Assembly (NCBI GenBank): GCA_947370975.1
Contig: CANBNG010000011.1
Span: 78,733 to 142,732, forward strand
DNA length: 64,000 bases
From: Beijerinckiaceae bacterium
Lineage (GTDB): Bacteria > Pseudomonadota > Alphaproteobacteria > Rhizobiales > Beijerinckiaceae
Direction of reading: 5' to 3'
Below are positions 8,713 through 17,013 of this stretch, one piece after another. The position numbers and the translations under genes were made by a program. The stretch's first letter is position 1, and each line of letters opens with the position of its first letter. Below the pieces are notes generated by a model, which did no database searches, was not told where the DNA came from, and worked only from the letters and a program-made list of their open reading frames with translations.

Positions 8713-9729
8713 ATGCGTTTCATCGACTCGTTCAACCACTTCTTCCCCCAGGGCCTCTGGGACAAGATGCTCGCCTCTGAAGGCGCGGCCAAAGACATCG
8801 GCAAGCGGATGCGCGCCATCCCCTGCATTTACGATATCAACGAGCGCCTGCGCTGCGTCGACATGTTCCGCAAGGACAATGACTACAGCCAGGTGATTTC
8901 GCTCGGCATGCCCCCGCTCGAATCCCTGGGCACGCCCGAAGAAGTCGAAGTATTCGCCCGTCTGGGGAATGACGGCATGGCCGAACTCGTGCGCAAGCAC
9001 CCGGACCATTTCTGCGGCTTCCTCGCTTCACTGCCGATGAATTCCGAAAATGCCTGGAAGGAAGCCGAGCGCGCTTTCGCCCTCGGCGCCAACGGCCTGC
9101 AGGTTCACACCAACATCAACGGCGACCCGCTCGACCATCCGAAATATTTCCCGGTGTTCGAGACGGCCGCCAAGCATGGCAAGCCGATCTTCCTGCATCC
9201 CTCGCGCACCGCGGCCGATGTCACCGACTACAAGAACGAGTCCAAGTCCAAGTATGAAATCTGGTGGACCTTCGGCTGGCCCTACGAGACCTCCGCCGCA
9301 ATGGCGCGTCTCGTCTTCTCCGGCATGATGGACAAGCTGCCCGAGATGAAGGTGCTCGCCCATCATCTGGGCGCGATGGTGCCCTTCTTCGAGGGACGCG
9401 TCGGCCCCGGCTGGGATCAGCTCGGCAAGCGTACCTCGGATGAGGATTACTCCATCGTTCTCGAAGGCCTGAAGAAGCGCCCGTTCGACTATTTCAAGGA
9501 CTTCTACGCCGACACGGCCGTGTTTGGCTCCAAGCCCGCGACCGAATGCGGCCTGGCCTTCTATGGCGAAGACAAGGTGCTGTTTGCCTCCGACTCGCCG
9601 TTCGATCCGGAAAAGGGTCCCGGCTACATCCGCGACACGATGGCGGTTCTCGAATCGATCGAAATGTCGCAGGAAATGCGCGAAAAGATCTATTACAAGA
9701 ATGCGCAGAAACTGCTCGGCGTGAAATAA
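8713..9729 (+). CDS. Amidohydrolase of the ACMSD/gamma-resorcylate decarboxylase family
   Basis: 338 residues, the size of amidohydrolase-2 (COG2159) enzymes, which decarboxylate or hydrolyse aromatic and unsaturated acids with one active-site metal. Candidate ligands: His162 (IFLHPSR), His217 or His218 (LAHHLGAM) and Asp294 (FASDSPFD). The N-terminal metal motif is altered. Where the P. fluorescens enzyme reads IDMHSHFFP, this protein reads IDSFNHFFP, so the first His of HxH is Phe7 and only His9 remains. The gene is preceded by GGGAGGG and ends before a strong terminator. A decarboxylase or hydratase step in the neighbouring catabolic route is likely, but the substrate is unknown. Confidence 0.88.
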   Translation: MRFIDSFNHFFPQGLWDKMLASEGAAKDIGKRMRAIPCIYDINERLRCVDMFRKDNDYSQVISLGMPPLESLGTPEEVEVFARLGNDGMAELVRKHPDHFCGFLASLPMNSENAWKEAERAFALGANGLQVHTNINGDPLDHPKYFPVFETAAKHGKPIFLHPSRTAADVTDYKNESKSKYEIWWTFGWPYETSAAMARLVFSGMMDKLPEMKVLAHHLGAMVPFFEGRVGPGWDQLGKRTSDEDYSIVLEGLKKRPFDYFKDFYADTAVFGSKPATECGLAFYGEDKVLFASDSPFDPEKGPGYIRDTMAVLESIEMSQEMREKIYYKNAQKLLGVK

Positions 9730-9754
9730 GCGCTGTCAGCAAATGACTTTTTGA

Positions 9755-9786
9755 AACCCGCCCGGGCAACCGGGCGGGTTTTTTGT
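9755..9786 (+). terminator. Rho-independent terminator after the amidohydrolase gene
   Basis: Arms AACCCGCCCG and CGGGCGGGTT with a 6-base loop, followed by a T-run. It lies 25 nt after the amidohydrolase stop and also separates it from the convergent Fic gene. Confidence 0.92.
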
Positions 9787-9787
9787 T

Positions 9788-10906
9788 TCAGGGCGACGCG
9801 CTGGCATCGTCTGCGAGCACATAATGCGTGCTGCGTCCCCCGCCTGCGCCCCGAACGAGGACCTTCGCCTCCAGCAGAGCGGCAAGATCGCGCGCGGCTG
9901 TGTCCTGAGAGCATTTGGCAAGCGCCGCCCATTTGGAGGACGTCAACTTGCTGTCGAAATCCTCAAGCAGGCGCGTGATGATCTTTCGTTGCCGTGCATT
10001 GAAGGCGACATCGGCATGGCGATGCCAGAAGTGCGCGCGCCTGTTGACCTTCAGCAATGCCAGCTCGCTTGCCCCAAGTGCAGCGTCAAGACAATCGAGG
10101 AACCAGAGAAGCCAGGCGGTGACGTCGAGCCCGTCCTTCTGTGTATGTTCGAGAGTGCTGTAATAGACGTTGCGCCGAGCCCTGATCTGCGAGGACATGC
10201 TGTAGAAACGATGACCCGAGCGTTCCGCGCGCGCGAGGCAATAATCGGCAATTGCGCGCGCAATGCGCCCATTGCCATCGTCGAATGGGTGGATCGTCAC
10301 GAACCAGAGATGGGCAAGCGCCGATTGGATCACGGCGTCGTTTTCAGCCGGGCGGTTAAGCCAATCCAGAAAACGCGCCATTTCATCGGGCACGCGCGCT
10401 GCGTCCGGTGCTTCAAAATGGATGCGCTCGCGCCCGACCCGTCCAGAGACCACGCGCATGGGCCCATCGCGTCCGTCACGCCAGCAGCCGGTGATAATTT
10501 CATGCAGGCCGCTGCGACCTGTCGGGAACAGGGCACCATGCCAGGAAAAGAGCCGTTCCTGCGTCAGAGGCTCGTCGTAATTCTGCGTCGCGTCGAGAAC
10601 CATCTGAACCACGCCCTCGACATGGCGATCGGCCGGCGCAAGACCTCCGGCCTCAAGGCCGAGTTGGCGGGCGATGGAGGACCGGACCTCGTCAGGGTTC
10701 AGGTGCTCGCCCTCAATCTCGCTCGAGGTCACGACATCCTGCGTCAAGGCCGACAACGCGGCCTCGTCTTGCGCGCCAAGACCAAGACTTTGCATCCGTC
10801 CAAGCAGAACGCCCTGCCGATACCTGACAGCGCCCAACGCAGGCTGAACCGCCGTGTGATCCAAGCGAAAATGCGGCCAGTCGGCGTCTTGATGGATGTA
10901 GCTCAT
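9788..10906 (-). CDS. Fic-domain protein with N-terminal inhibitory motif (putative AMPylase)
   Basis: 372 residues. The Fic core motif HPFDDGNGR lies at 206-214, with His206 the catalytic base. An autoinhibitory motif of the (S/T)xxxE(G/N) type, S61-SEI-E65-G66, lies N-terminal to it, so this is a class II Fic protein whose activity is held in check by its own helix. The N-terminal 100 residues resemble the DUF4172 extension and the C-terminal about 80 residues resemble a winged helix, the common bacterial three-domain layout. These proteins transfer AMP to Ser/Thr/Tyr of target proteins. No toxin-antitoxin partner is seen. It is convergent with the amidohydrolase gene and probably a recent or independent insertion in the catabolic region. 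Confidence 0.9.
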   Translation of the reverse strand: MSYIHQDADWPHFRLDHTAVQPALGAVRYRQGVLLGRMQSLGLGAQDEAALSALTQDVVTSSEIEGEHLNPDEVRSSIARQLGLEAGGLAPADRHVEGVVQMVLDATQNYDEPLTQERLFSWHGALFPTGRSGLHEIITGCWRDGRDGPMRVVSGRVGRERIHFEAPDAARVPDEMARFLDWLNRPAENDAVIQSALAHLWFVTIHPFDDGNGRIARAIADYCLARAERSGHRFYSMSSQIRARRNVYYSTLEHTQKDGLDVTAWLLWFLDCLDAALGASELALLKVNRRAHFWHRHADVAFNARQRKIITRLLEDFDSKLTSSKWAALAKCSQDTAARDLAALLEAKVLVRGAGGGRSTHYVLADDASASP

Positions 10907-10963
10907 GGACCCGTGCGGAGATTGTCAACGCCAATCTCCGCAGTCGATGCGGGCAGACAACAA

Positions 10964-10989
10964 AAAAGGCGCACCGAAGCGCGCCTTTT
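10964..10989 (-). terminator. Rho-independent terminator with UUCG tetraloop after the ABC binding protein gene
   Basis: Read on the minus strand: GGCGCGC-TTCG-GTGCGCC followed by TTTTTTG. The cUUCGg loop is exceptionally stable. It lies 26 nt after the stop of the binding-protein gene and isolates it from the Fic gene. Confidence 0.9.
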
Positions 10990-11014
10990 GTTGGTCTGCA
11001 ATCCGTCAACCAGC

Positions 11015-12046
11015 TTAGCGCTTGACGGGACCCAGTTCCTTCACCGCTGCTTCGGCAAAGGAGGTATCGACCACCTTGTCGACCGTGACGGGGCCCGTCA
11101 CATCGCCGGTCTCCTTGAAGAAGGCGAGGTCTTTTTTCAGCGAGTCGATGTTGAGCTTGCCGTCGGGATCAGCGCCGTGAACGATCATGCTGCGCAGGGT
11201 CTTCTCGTCCTTGATCACCGAATATTTGGCGAGGATTGCGACCATTTCATCGGCGCCCGGGCCGGTAAGACGACCATTCACCACGGCCGCGTTGAAATCG
11301 CGGACGGCGCGGATATAGGCCTTCATGACGCGCTTGGCGACTTCCGGACGCTTCTCGGCAAAATCGCCCGACATCAGGATCGTGGCTGTCTGGGCGTTGG
11401 GATAGAATTCGTCATTGCCCTTGAAACGCACGGCCGCGCCGAGTTCGACGATCTTGGACACCGTCGGCTCGGTTGAAATGCTCGCCGCAATCGCGCCGTT
11501 CTGGAAGGCGACCGCGTGCTGCGGGAAGCCGAGATAGACCTTCTCGACATCATTATAGGTCAGGCCACCGTTCTTCATGGCCTCGTTGAGCACCGAAGCA
11601 TCGGAGCCGCCAGCGCCCGTAATGGCGACTTTCATGCCCTTGAGATCGGCGAAGGTCTTCACCTTGCCGCTGTCGATGAGATCCTTGCGGACCATGAAGG
11701 CCTGAAAGCCCGCGCCGCTCACATTATGCGCCTTGTCGGCGACGATCTTGATGCGGATGCCGCGATCGACCGCATTGTAGAGACCAGCTGACGCCGCGCC
11801 GCCGCCGATATCGAGCTGGCCTGCGCCGAGCGGAGCAACCATTTTCGCGCCGGTGTCGAAGGAAATGAATTCCGCCTCGATGCCCTCGGCCTTGTAATAG
11901 CCCTTGGCGTCAGCAACGAAGAGTGCCGCATCGCTCGAGGCATTCACCACAGCGATGGTGACCTTGTCGGCCGCCTGCGCAGCTGGTGCGAGGAGCGCAA
12001 GTGCGGCGCTTGCAAGAAGGCCAAGCGTCTTTGAGCTGGTGGTCAT
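11015..12046 (-). CDS. ABC transporter substrate-binding protein (NMT1/SsuA-like)
   Basis: 343 residues from the ATG at 12046, which has a GGGAGAG ribosome site and opens a clean signal peptide ending PAAQAAD. The mature protein begins KVTIAVVNASSDAALFVAD and carries the G-A-GQLDIGGGA block typical of the NMT1/TauA/SsuA group, which bind sulfonates, pyrimidine precursors, nitrate or aromatic acids in the periplasm. No permease or ATPase gene is adjacent, so it must work with components encoded elsewhere. It is last in the minus-strand run IclR, monooxygenase, aldolase, binding protein, which suggests uptake of that pathway's substrate. Confidence 0.88.
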   Translation of the reverse strand: MTTSSKTLGLLASAALALLAPAAQAADKVTIAVVNASSDAALFVADAKGYYKAEGIEAEFISFDTGAKMVAPLGAGQLDIGGGAASAGLYNAVDRGIRIKIVADKAHNVSGAGFQAFMVRKDLIDSGKVKTFADLKGMKVAITGAGGSDASVLNEAMKNGGLTYNDVEKVYLGFPQHAVAFQNGAIAASISTEPTVSKIVELGAAVRFKGNDEFYPNAQTATILMSGDFAEKRPEVAKRVMKAYIRAVRDFNAAVVNGRLTGPGADEMVAILAKYSVIKDEKTLRSMIVHGADPDGKLNIDSLKKDLAFFKETGDVTGPVTVDKVVDTSFAEAAVKELGPVKR

Positions 12047-12065
12047 GGTTTTTCTCTCCCTGTTC

Positions 12066-12150
12066 GCCGTCATTGCAAACCAGGCCCGGCAATCCCGAGC
12101 GCGTGAGGCGCTCGGGATTGCTGCGTTGTTTTGCTCCTCGCAGTGACGGC
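12066..12150. repeat. Nested palindromic repeat element, family 1 (copy 1)
   Basis: An 85-bp element with outer arms GCCGTCATTGC and GCAGTGACGGC (one mismatch) and an inner 14-bp perfect stem GCAATCCCGAGCGC / GCGCTCGGGATTGC around GTGAG. It lies between the aldolase and binding-protein genes. The outer arms match those of the element at 22927-23014, which marks both as members of one dispersed family. Confidence 0.8.
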
Positions 12151-12180
12151 CTTAGGTGCGGGAGCGCGCTATTTTCTCTC

Positions 12181-12948
12181 TTAGCCGGCGGGGTCGGTCT
12201 TGGAGAAGCCCGGGCCCATGTCCCATGTCTGGGCAACATATTTGCGGCTGACTTCGCGGCACCAGTTTTCCCAGCCACGTTCCCAGGTGAAGCCGGCGCG
12301 GCCACGCGTGTTGGCGGCGACTTCGCCATCATGCATGTATTCGACTTCGCCCATCTGCAAAGCCTTGATCAGCATTTCGGCATTGGCCTCCATATAGATG
12401 GAGGTGAAGACCGTCTCGCGGATCGAGCGGCCGACAACGACGCTGCCGTGGCCGCGCATCAGCGAAACTGTGCGATGACCAAGCGTCTTGGCGAGATCGC
12501 GGCCCATTTCCATGTTGGTGACGAGCAGATTGGTCTCGTAGCCGAACTTGTGGGCGATATCCCAGTTCGGAATGTCGGTGCCGATGGGCGCGCACATATG
12601 CATGATCGGGCGCATCTTGCGGCCAGTGACCGTGAAGGGCACGACATTGGGGCTGTGATTGTGGACGACGCACATGGCGTCCGGACGGGCTTCGAGAATC
12701 GCGCCATGGATGAAGCGCTCGGAATAGGGCTTGCCCGGCTCAGCGCCGACAATCTTGCCCTCGAGCGTGAATTCCATGATGTCCTCTTCGACGAGAACGC
12801 CGGGCGCGCGGGCGCGCGACATCAGGAAATGCCCGGGAATCGTGGGGTGACGCACGGAGATATGGCCGAAGGAATCGACGACGTGATGATGCGCCAGAAT
12901 CCTGTTCGCCGTGACGAGTTCTTCCTTCAACTGGGCCAGATCGGTCAT
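12181..12948 (-). CDS. Class II aldolase/adducin-family protein (aldolase, epimerase or decarboxylase)
   Basis: 255 residues from the ATG at 12948, chosen for the CGGAGG ribosome site 7 nt upstream; the in-frame extension to 13092 would overlap the upstream monooxygenase gene. Seen: SFGHISVRH, the metal pair HNHSP and the later GHGSVVVG, the usual zinc-ligand and catalytic positions of the AraD/FucA superfamily. Members cleave or epimerise sugar phosphates, and some decarboxylate dihydroxy-aromatic acids. Its place next to an aromatic-type flavin monooxygenase favours a catabolic decarboxylase or aldolase, but this is inference. Confidence 0.87.
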   Translation of the reverse strand: MTDLAQLKEELVTANRILAHHHVVDSFGHISVRHPTIPGHFLMSRARAPGVLVEEDIMEFTLEGKIVGAEPGKPYSERFIHGAILEARPDAMCVVHNHSPNVVPFTVTGRKMRPIMHMCAPIGTDIPNWDIAHKFGYETNLLVTNMEMGRDLAKTLGHRTVSLMRGHGSVVVGRSIRETVFTSIYMEANAEMLIKALQMGEVEYMHDGEVAANTRGRAGFTWERGWENWCREVSRKYVAQTWDMGPGFSKTDPAG

Positions 12949-12974
12949 GCGTGTCCTCCGCTTCGGTGACGAGT

Positions 12975-13008
12975 AAAATTCGGGCGGCCCGGTATTCCGG
13001 TGCCGCCC
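12975..13008 (-). terminator. Hairpin between monooxygenase and aldolase genes
   Basis: Arms GGGCGGC and GCCGCCC enclose a second pairing CCGG-TATT-CCGG. On the minus strand the stem is followed by GAATTTTAC, so it may act as a partial terminator or as an mRNA-stability element between the two genes. Confidence 0.5.
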
Positions 13009-13024
13009 GCACTCCATAGCGCTT

Positions 13025-14632
13025 TTAATTGCCGGTTGCCACGGCTCCGATGAGGGCAGGATCCTCAGGAGCAAGATTTCCACGCCAGACAATATGCATG
13101 TCAGGCCGCAGCAGGATCAGATCGAATCCATAGATCTCGCGCGCAATCCGATCGGGCACATCCAGCACGCTGAGCGGGGCGCCATGGGCGCGGATCGCAG
13201 CCTCAAGCGCGCTCGTGTCGGCCTGCGTGCTGCCAAGTTTCAGGAGCGTGTAACCATCAAGGATACGATCCTGTATCGGCGTGCCGTCATCGAGCCAGAC
13301 ATGGGGCAGACGCGCGCCGGGCCAGGTGGTGGACTTGTAGGTGCGGAAGAGATGTTCGGGCCCGCCCGGAATATCCATGATGATAGGCGAATCGACATAG
13401 CGGTAGCCCATTTCAGCGCCGATCATTTCATTGGTCTTGCGCTGCTCGACATCGGCTTCACGCGCGAGACTCTCGCGGTTCTGGCGGCCCTGCGGCGTGT
13501 TCTGCGCAATGTCGGAGCGATAGAGCGAGCGCCATTTGCGCCGTCCGTTGGATGCATAACGCGACGCGCCGACATTGCGCTCGCCGATCTGCCGGCGCTC
13601 GTGCTCATAGGAATTGAGAAGGTTTGCGCCACCCCAGCCCTGCAGGGTCGCTGCAAGTTTCCACGAGAGATCGAAAGCATCGCCCACGCCCGTGTTCATG
13701 CCAAGACCGCCGGTGGGAATGACAAGATGCACGGCATCGCCCGCCAGAAACACGCGGCCTTCGCGATAACGCTCTGCGAGAAGGAGATTCTGACGCCATG
13801 GCGCGCAGGAGAGCATTTCATATTTGACCGGAAAGCCGACGGCTTTCTCAAATTGCGCCTTCATCTCTTCATCTGAATCCACCGTCGCATGCAGCGTCCA
13901 GTGGCGTGTCGAATCCTGCATGATCAGGAAGGTCGCCTTGTCATCGGCCACATGATAATGGCGTCCGCGTCCCGGGCCATTGCCCACCGGCAGGCGGTCG
14001 AATAGCTCATCGCACCGGAACAAAGCCTGGCGCAATTCCATCAATCCGCCTTCGCCCCGCAATTTGATGCCGAGCTGCTTGCGCACGGGTGAATTGCCGC
14101 CGTCGCATCCCACCAGATAGGCCGCGCGAATGGTCTGTGTCTTGTCGCCCGATCTGACGGTCGCACTCACGCCGCCCGCATCCTGCGTGAAGGACACGAA
14201 CTCGGTTGCAAAGCGCACGTCGACGCAGGGCAAGGCCTCGGCACAGGATTTCAGCAGCGGCTCCAGCGAATATTGCGACACCAGCTGATAGGGCTCCAGC
14301 CAGCCCGTTCCATCATTGGTGGCGCGCAGATCGGCCCTTGCCTCATCGACCGAGGCATAGCGCAGGCGCAGGAGCGGCGGCTCGTTGAGGCTGAGCACGA
14401 CATAGACATCCATCGGACAATCGCCGCGCAGGCCCACCGCGCGGATGGGGTCGGCAAGCCCGATGCGGCGATACATTTCCATGGTGCGGGCATTGGCGCG
14501 CTCCATCTTGGGGAGGAATTGCGGCGCGTCCTTCTGCTCGATCAGCACGCATTTGACGCCGCGCTTGCCCAGATCGATGGCCAGCGTCAAGCCAACCGGC
14601 CCCGCCCCGACAATGAGAACCTGCGTATCCAT
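13025..14632 (-). CDS. FAD-dependent aromatic monooxygenase (class A, PheA/MhpA-like)
   Basis: 535 residues from the ATG at 14632, which opens directly into the FAD-binding Rossmann motif VGAGPVG and has a GGAGG site upstream. Seen: the DG motif in VGCDGGNSPVRK near 190 and the GD motif FLAGDAVH followed by GGLGMNTGVGDA near 320. The C-terminal about 150 residues form the thioredoxin-like domain found in phenol and hydroxyphenylpropionate hydroxylases. Such enzymes use NAD(P)H and O2 to hydroxylate an aromatic ring. It lies downstream of the IclR gene and upstream of the aldolase gene, which suggests one catabolic operon. Confidence 0.92.
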   Translation of the reverse strand: MDTQVLIVGAGPVGLTLAIDLGKRGVKCVLIEQKDAPQFLPKMERANARTMEMYRRIGLADPIRAVGLRGDCPMDVYVVLSLNEPPLLRLRYASVDEARADLRATNDGTGWLEPYQLVSQYSLEPLLKSCAEALPCVDVRFATEFVSFTQDAGGVSATVRSGDKTQTIRAAYLVGCDGGNSPVRKQLGIKLRGEGGLMELRQALFRCDELFDRLPVGNGPGRGRHYHVADDKATFLIMQDSTRHWTLHATVDSDEEMKAQFEKAVGFPVKYEMLSCAPWRQNLLLAERYREGRVFLAGDAVHLVIPTGGLGMNTGVGDAFDLSWKLAATLQGWGGANLLNSYEHERRQIGERNVGASRYASNGRRKWRSLYRSDIAQNTPQGRQNRESLAREADVEQRKTNEMIGAEMGYRYVDSPIIMDIPGGPEHLFRTYKSTTWPGARLPHVWLDDGTPIQDRILDGYTLLKLGSTQADTSALEAAIRAHGAPLSVLDVPDRIAREIYGFDLILLRPDMHIVWRGNLAPEDPALIGAVATGN

Positions 14633-14700
14633 TGGCCGCTCCTCCCTGAAAGGAAGCTTTGGCTCTATGCCTCTCCCGGGCACGGGTCAATGAAAATAGG

Positions 14701-15501
14701 TCAAATTCCCATAATGCGGGATTTAGCCAAGATTACGCTGGCGGGTGCTTCCGGCTCATCGGTGCGAGCAATGGTGCGGGTCACGATTCTGGCGCACAGC
14801 ATCACGCGCTGCGCGACTTCGGCAGCCCACGCTTCGCTGACATGATCCTCGCCCATGGTGACGCTGAGCGAGCCCAGCACATTGTTGCGGCGATCGAAGA
14901 TCGGCGCGGCAATGCCCGTCACCCCGCGTGTGACCTGGCTTTCGGTCTTGTCCCAGCCCGCCTGCCGCATGGCGCGCAGGCGCGCGCGCATGGCGTTCAG
15001 ACTGTCGCCAAGGCCAGCCTCGCGCACGGCTGCGGGATCGGCATCGTAAAGTTTGCGGATCATGAGCGAGGGCAGGCTCGCCAGAATGATGCGCGAGGCC
15101 GCGCCCTGCAGAAGCGGGCGCGCGAGGCCGCGCTCATAATTTGAATGGAAGGAGGCCGTACCCTGTTCCTGATGCACGCAGAGCACCCGGTCGCGGTAGC
15201 GGCGGCAAAGCAGGGCAATGCCATTTATCTCCGTCACCAGCTCGGCCATGACGGGGCGGCTCGCCGAAATCAGCGGATCGCGCTCGCGCGTCTGATAATC
15301 AAGCTCGGCAATGCGAGGGCCCAAAGTATAGCCGACATCGGGCAGCGAGGTCATGAGACCGGCATCGGTCAGCACTTTGAGATAGCGATAGAGCGTCGAG
15401 CGCGTGTAGCCGAGCTCGGCCTGCATCTCTTCAAGCGTCCATTCCAGCCGCTCGCCCTCGAAAAGGTCGAGGATCACGATCATCCGCTCAAGAGAATTCA
15501 C
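14701..15501 (-). CDS. IclR-family transcriptional regulator
   Basis: 266 residues. N-terminal winged helix (about 1-65, LEEMQAELGYTRSTLYRYLKVL), then the GAF-like effector domain with RDRVLCVHQEQG and GVTGIAAPIFD. IclR proteins near aromatic catabolic genes usually sense a pathway acid and control the adjacent operon. It lies 69 bp upstream of the monooxygenase gene on the same strand, so it is probably the local regulator and perhaps cotranscribed. Confidence 0.93.
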   Translation of the reverse strand: MNSLERMIVILDLFEGERLEWTLEEMQAELGYTRSTLYRYLKVLTDAGLMTSLPDVGYTLGPRIAELDYQTRERDPLISASRPVMAELVTEINGIALLCRRYRDRVLCVHQEQGTASFHSNYERGLARPLLQGAASRIILASLPSLMIRKLYDADPAAVREAGLGDSLNAMRARLRAMRQAGWDKTESQVTRGVTGIAAPIFDRRNNVLGSLSVTMGEDHVSEAWAAEVAQRVMLCARIVTRTIARTDEPEAPASVILAKSRIMGI

Positions 15502-15600
15502 AGCGTCCCAATCCTGCTAAATCCAGCGCGACCCATAAGAGCCCAGCCACGCGCGCGCGCCAAGGGTCCATTGGGCGCAAGTTGGGCGCGTGAGTGCTTG

Positions 15601-16812
15601 TTACGGCCCGGCATAGGCCGCGGCCGCTTTTCCAGCCACGAGCCCCGTGGCGAAACAGGCCTGCAGCAGATAGCCGCCGGTCGGGGCTTCCCAATCCAGC
15701 ATTTCACCACAGACGAACACGCCCGGCAGGTGTTTGAGCATCAGGCCCGCATCGACTTCGGCAAGCTTGATACCGCCAGCCGAGGAGATCGCGCGTGCAA
15801 TCGGGCGCGGCGCGGTGAGCGTCAGCGGCAGGCCCTTGATGAGGCGTGCGAGCGCCAGCGGCTCTGCGGGAAGATCGCGCGCGACCTCGCGCAAAAGTCC
15901 AACCGCGACAGGTGACAGGCCAGCGCTCTTGCGCAGCCAGGTCGAGGCCGATTGGCCCGCGCGCGGCCGCGCCAGACGGACCATGAGATCGTCGCGATCG
16001 ACATCGGGCCGCAGGTCGAGGCTCAGGACACAAGACCCCTGCGCCGCAATGGCTTCCCGCAAATGGGACGACAGCGCATAGACTGCGCCGCCTTCAATGC
16101 CATGTTGCGTGATCATCGCTTCGCCACGTGCGGTTTCCTCGCCAAAGGTCAGGCGCAAGGGTTTGACCGGCGTGCCGGCGAACTGGCTGATGAAATGCTC
16201 CGACCAGTTGGTCTCGAAGCCGCAATTGGCGGGCGCGAGCGCAGCCACATCGATGCCTTTCTGGCGTAACAGCTCGGTCCATTCGCCGTTCGAGCCGAGC
16301 CGGGGCCAGGATGCGCCGCCCAGCGCCAGCACATGCACATCCGCGCGCTCGGCAATGCGCGCGCCAGCAGCATCGAGAATGATGGCAGCGCCACTTTCAT
16401 CAAAGCCCGCGAAGGAATGGCGCAACTTGAACATCACGCCCGCCTGCTCAAGGCGGCGCAGCCAGGCCCGCAGCAAGGGCGAGGCCTTGAAGCTCTGAGG
16501 AAAGACGCGGCCCGAGGAGCCGGCAAATGTCGGCTGGCCGAGGCCCTCGCTCCAAGCGCGCACGGCCTCGGGCGGAAAAGCGGCAATCATGGGCGCCAGC
16601 GCCGAGGCTTCCTTGCCATAGCGGGGCAGAAAAGCGTCGAGCGGCTCGGTATGGGTGAGATTGAGGCCCCCGCGCCCGGCCATCAGGAATTTGCGCCCGA
16701 CAGAGGGCATCCGGTCATAAACCGTCACCGCAAGTCCGGCTTTGGCCATTTCCTCGGCCGCCATCAAGCCGGCAGGCCCCGCCCCGATCACGGCAGCTGT
16801 TTTCATATCCAA
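15601..16812 (-). CDS. BaiN/HI0933-type NAD(P)/FAD-dependent oxidoreductase (TIGR03862-like)
   Basis: 403 residues. N-terminal FAD motif VIGAGPAGLMAAEEM, then the family hallmarks SVGRKFLMAGRGGLNLTH and SSGRVFPQSFKASPLL, with a C-terminal CGEMLDWEAPTGGYLLQ. It belongs to the HI0933/YhiN flavoprotein group; substrates of alphaproteobacterial members are not established. It starts with ATG at 16812 and is divergent from rluD across 200 bp or less. The next gene downstream is the IclR regulator (99-bp gap), but gene content suggests it is housekeeping rather than part of the catabolic region. Confidence 0.88.
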   Translation of the reverse strand: MDMKTAAVIGAGPAGLMAAEEMAKAGLAVTVYDRMPSVGRKFLMAGRGGLNLTHTEPLDAFLPRYGKEASALAPMIAAFPPEAVRAWSEGLGQPTFAGSSGRVFPQSFKASPLLRAWLRRLEQAGVMFKLRHSFAGFDESGAAIILDAAGARIAERADVHVLALGGASWPRLGSNGEWTELLRQKGIDVAALAPANCGFETNWSEHFISQFAGTPVKPLRLTFGEETARGEAMITQHGIEGGAVYALSSHLREAIAAQGSCVLSLDLRPDVDRDDLMVRLARPRAGQSASTWLRKSAGLSPVAVGLLREVARDLPAEPLALARLIKGLPLTLTAPRPIARAISSAGGIKLAEVDAGLMLKHLPGVFVCGEMLDWEAPTGGYLLQACFATGLVAGKAAAAYAGP

Positions 16813-17013
16813 GGCGGCACCCGAGGCGTTGGGATGACCCTCTCGCGTGTGGAGAGGATGGCTCCAAAAGAGCCGGCTGAGGTGGTTACGGCTTATCCGG
16901 CGAGAAGGAAAGTGCGTGTCTCAACGCGACCAACTGTCTCCTGAATGAAGAAAGTTCAAAAGGAGCGAAGCGTTTCATTTCGCAGGAGCGCCGGAACGGG
17001 TTACAAGCTCCCC

